The notes beneath the pieces are model-generated. The model was not told the origin of the DNA and made no database searches. It saw only the letters and a program-made list of their open reading frames with translations. A stretch of 5,884 nucleotides of DNA from the NCBI GenBank assembly GCA_023380515.1, contig JAMCRH010000279.1, positions 1 to 5,884 of the forward strand. The letters are read 5' to 3'. Shown piece by piece: positions 5,862-5,884 of this stretch (its first letter is position 1; each line of letters opens with the position of its first letter). This stretch comes from Gammaproteobacteria bacterium. Lineage in GTDB: Bacteria > Pseudomonadota > Gammaproteobacteria > Enterobacterales > Alteromonadaceae. The position numbers were made by a program, and so were the translations under genes.

Positions 5862-5884
5862 GGACCCTGATGGGCTATTCGCGC

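Larger units (their letters stand above)
5759..5884. mobile_element. Edge of unidentified DNA inserted in hsdR
   Basis: From about 5759 the sequence no longer encodes HsdR in any frame. It starts GTGTATGGACTCCTCC, matches neither the IS903-type ends nor anything else in the window, and continues past the window end. Only short open frames are visible: a 35-codon one on + from ATG 5763 to TGA 5868-5870, and one on - that enters from the window end and stops at 5819-5821. Two hairpins are present. Candidate explanations are an insertion sequence end with a structured non-coding terminus, a group II intron (its 5' end is usually GTGYG, here GTGTA, an imperfect fit), or a rearrangement or assembly join. 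An insertion element is most likely, but the type is not determined. Confidence 0.5.

Noticed and set aside
5763..5870. A 35-codon + frame in the tail, whose Ser-rich start and LFD vaguely recall the HsdR region after Walker A
   Set aside because: There is no Walker A loop ahead of it and the resemblance stops within a few residues. It is too weak to argue for a simple frameshift of hsdR.
1..5884. CRISPR array, tRNA or rRNA gene
   Set aside because: No regularly spaced direct repeats and no cloverleaf or rRNA-like sequence were seen on either strand.

Overview
The window holds one type I restriction-modification operon in the order hsdM-hsdS-hsdR, all on the + strand, broken by two separate insertions. 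Moderate GC content, Shine-Dalgarno-type starts, an IS903-group insertion sequence and the protein styles suggest a gammaproteobacterium, perhaps a marine or Vibrio-like lineage. That placement is an inference from general look only; no 16S or other taxonomic marker is present.

Layout. Positions 1-195 are the 3' end of an unrecognised upstream gene. A 121-nt intergenic region (196-316) carries a good sigma70-like promoter (TTGAGT-17-TATAAA) and an AAGGA ribosome binding site, which fix the hsdM start at 317. hsdM runs to 1522, where a complete 1,052-bp IS5-family, IS903-group element (1523-2574) sits in opposite orientation. It has 18-bp imperfect inverted repeats (16/18 matches), a perfect 9-bp target duplication (ctttcaaac) and an apparently intact 305-aa DDE transposase. 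The hsdM frame resumes exactly after the element and ends at 3363. Removing the element plus one duplication copy restores an open frame of 661 codons.

hsdS (3360-4751) overlaps the hsdM stop by ATGA and looks intact, with two target recognition domains separated by conserved helical regions. A 16-codon ORF (4748-4798) overlaps the hsdS stop by ATGA and ends 3 nt before hsdR. hsdR starts at 4802 with its N-terminal nuclease domain intact, but homology stops at codon 319, immediately before the expected Walker A loop. The last ~126 nt are foreign DNA of unknown identity containing two hairpins.

How it works together. In an intact system HsdM and HsdS form the methyltransferase, HsdS chooses the site, and HsdR adds ATP-driven translocation and cleavage. 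Here HsdM has lost its C-terminal part and HsdR its whole motor, so neither modification nor restriction is expected. The otherwise clean frames suggest that both insertions are recent. The window contains no clear new system. The points most worth a second look are the unidentified DNA in hsdR, the tiny coupled ORF between hsdS and hsdR, and a G5C7 tract in hsdS.
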